Origin: Elusimicrobia bacterium RIFCSPLOWO2_01_FULL_59_12
GTDB taxonomy: Bacteria > Elusimicrobiota > Elusimicrobia > 2-01-FULL-59-12
Direction of reading: 5' to 3'
DNA: 13,038 nt
Assembly: GCA_001800075.1 (NCBI GenBank)
Contig: MGUR01000009.1
Location: 25,492 to 38,529, forward strand
Below the pieces are notes generated by a model, which saw only the letters and a list, made by a program, of their open reading frames with translations, made no database searches and was not told the origin of the DNA. Every line of letters starts with the position of its first letter. The first letter of the stretch is position 1. This document shows positions 12,389-13,038 of the stretch, piece after piece. A program made the translations under genes and the position numbers.

Positions 12389-13038
12389 ATGCGGCGTCCT
12401 TTCCGATCGCGCGTGTGTGTGCTGGCGGCTTTCTTGACAGCGACGCCGTATTCCCCCCAGCGGCATTTGGATCTGGCCAAGACCCAGATCTCACTGGCCG
12501 AGAAAATCACAGCGCTTCGACACTGTCTTCAGGAGTTTCCGCTCAGCCCCATTTCCCTCACCGCGCGCGACCAGCTGGTTTCCCTGTTGGCCGGGAGCAA
12601 CCGCTACCAAGAAGCCCTTCAAGAACACCGCCGGCAGGTCGCCTTAAGAAAACCCTCCGGAGAACCCGATCCCAAACTTCTGGAACTCTTGCTCAAAACA
12701 GGCCATTACGGGGAACTTCTGCGCTTGACGGCCCAGGCGCCCCGGAATGGACACGATTTCCTGTTCGATAAGCGTCTTTTTGAGTTTCGAGTGCAGGCCT
12801 TTCTAGCCAAGGGCCAGTATCTCCAGGCCCGCCAGACGCTGGATCAATGGCTCGGCATGCACACGCCGGCGGGCTTGGAACCCAGCCGCTTCGAAGCCGC
12901 GGTGCGCAGCCTCCAACAGCTCCGGCGCTACCTGCTGGCTCTCGAACGCACGCAGGGCGCCTTTGGAAAAGCGCTGTTCACCGCCTCGGTCCCCGACAGC
13001 CTGAAGCGCTGGAGCCGGCGCGCGTATGTCCCCATCGT
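12389..13038 (+). CDS. Exported helical-repeat (TPR-like) protein, partial
   Basis: An open frame of 216 codons from the ATG at 12389 to the window edge, on the opposite strand to everything else. The N-terminus (MRRPFRSRVCVLAAFLTATP) has a basic start and a short hydrophobic stretch, suggesting a signal peptide. The rest is helical and Leu/Ala/Gln/Arg-rich, with TPR-like segments: NRYQEALQEHRRQVAL (71-86), GHYGELLRLTAQAP (105-118) and KGQYLQARQTLDQWL (141-155). No known family is recognised. A periplasmic or envelope scaffold role is possible but not shown. The ribosome site is weak (GAGTGG, 8 nt upstream). An overlapping frame from 12379 closes at 12771 and has no protein-like features. Confidence 0.7.
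   Translation, partial: MRRPFRSRVCVLAAFLTATPYSPQRHLDLAKTQISLAEKITALRHCLQEFPLSPISLTARDQLVSLLAGSNRYQEALQEHRRQVALRKPSGEPDPKLLELLLKTGHYGELLRLTAQAPRNGHDFLFDKRLFEFRVQAFLAKGQYLQARQTLDQWLGMHTPAGLEPSRFEAAVRSLQQLRRYLLALERTQGAFGKALFTASVPDSLKRWSRRAYVPI

Noticed and set aside
12379..12771. A 130-codon plus-strand frame starting at a GTG
   Set aside because: It is Pro/Arg/Ser-rich with no motif. The overlapping frame from the ATG at 12389 stays open to the window edge with a signal-like start and helical repeats.
1..13038. CRISPR arrays, tRNA or rRNA genes, insertion sequences with transposases
   Set aside because: I saw no regularly spaced direct repeats, no tRNA-like cloverleaf with conserved arms, and no transposase or integrase motifs.

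Overview
This window looks like the chromosome of a free-living, GC-rich (about 60% by eye) bacterium with low-potential ferredoxin metabolism. Supporting signs are a two-subunit 2-oxoacid:ferredoxin oxidoreductase, a mixed-type Fe-S assembly set, biosynthetic genes for quinolinate, thiamine pyrimidine and branched-chain amino acids, and a PilZ protein. The mixture (IscU-type scaffold, SufS-type desulfurase, SufT, Mrp, a DUF2480-like protein) suggests a little-studied phylum, but the sequence alone does not let me place it.

Almost everything lies on the minus strand, so transcription runs from right to left. At the right end, a partial plus-strand gene for an exported helical-repeat protein (12389 to the window edge) diverges from an nfuA-like gene (12236 to 11640). 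Between them is a compact cluster of nested hairpins. The nfuA-like gene has an extended -10 promoter so close to its ATG that the mRNA may be leaderless. A small PilZ gene follows. An AT-rich gap then holds a possible promoter with an IscR/Rrf2-like half-site.

From 11101 to 286 the minus strand is one tightly packed gene string with very short gaps and three ATGA stop/start overlaps: iscU-type scaffold, sufS, sufT, korA, korB, A-type carrier iscA, a short DUF2480-like gene, mrp/apbC, thiC, nadA, a DUF433/DUF5615 toxin-antitoxin-like pair, and pepA. A palindromic dispersed-repeat-like element separates pepA from the N-terminus of an acetolactate synthase (ilvB) that runs off the left edge.

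The common theme is Fe-S biology. SufS supplies sulfur to the IscU-type scaffold. SufT, IscA, Mrp and Nfu carry or deliver clusters. KorB, ThiC and NadA are [4Fe-4S] enzymes that would use them. No sufB, sufC or sufD is present here.

The most unusual structure is at nadA. Its last 15 codons are duplicated 644 bp downstream, on the far side of the AT-richer toxin-antitoxin pair and next to pepA. This looks like a small cassette inserted into the 3' end of nadA with that end restored. The toxin reading frame now terminates inside the duplicated nadA sequence.
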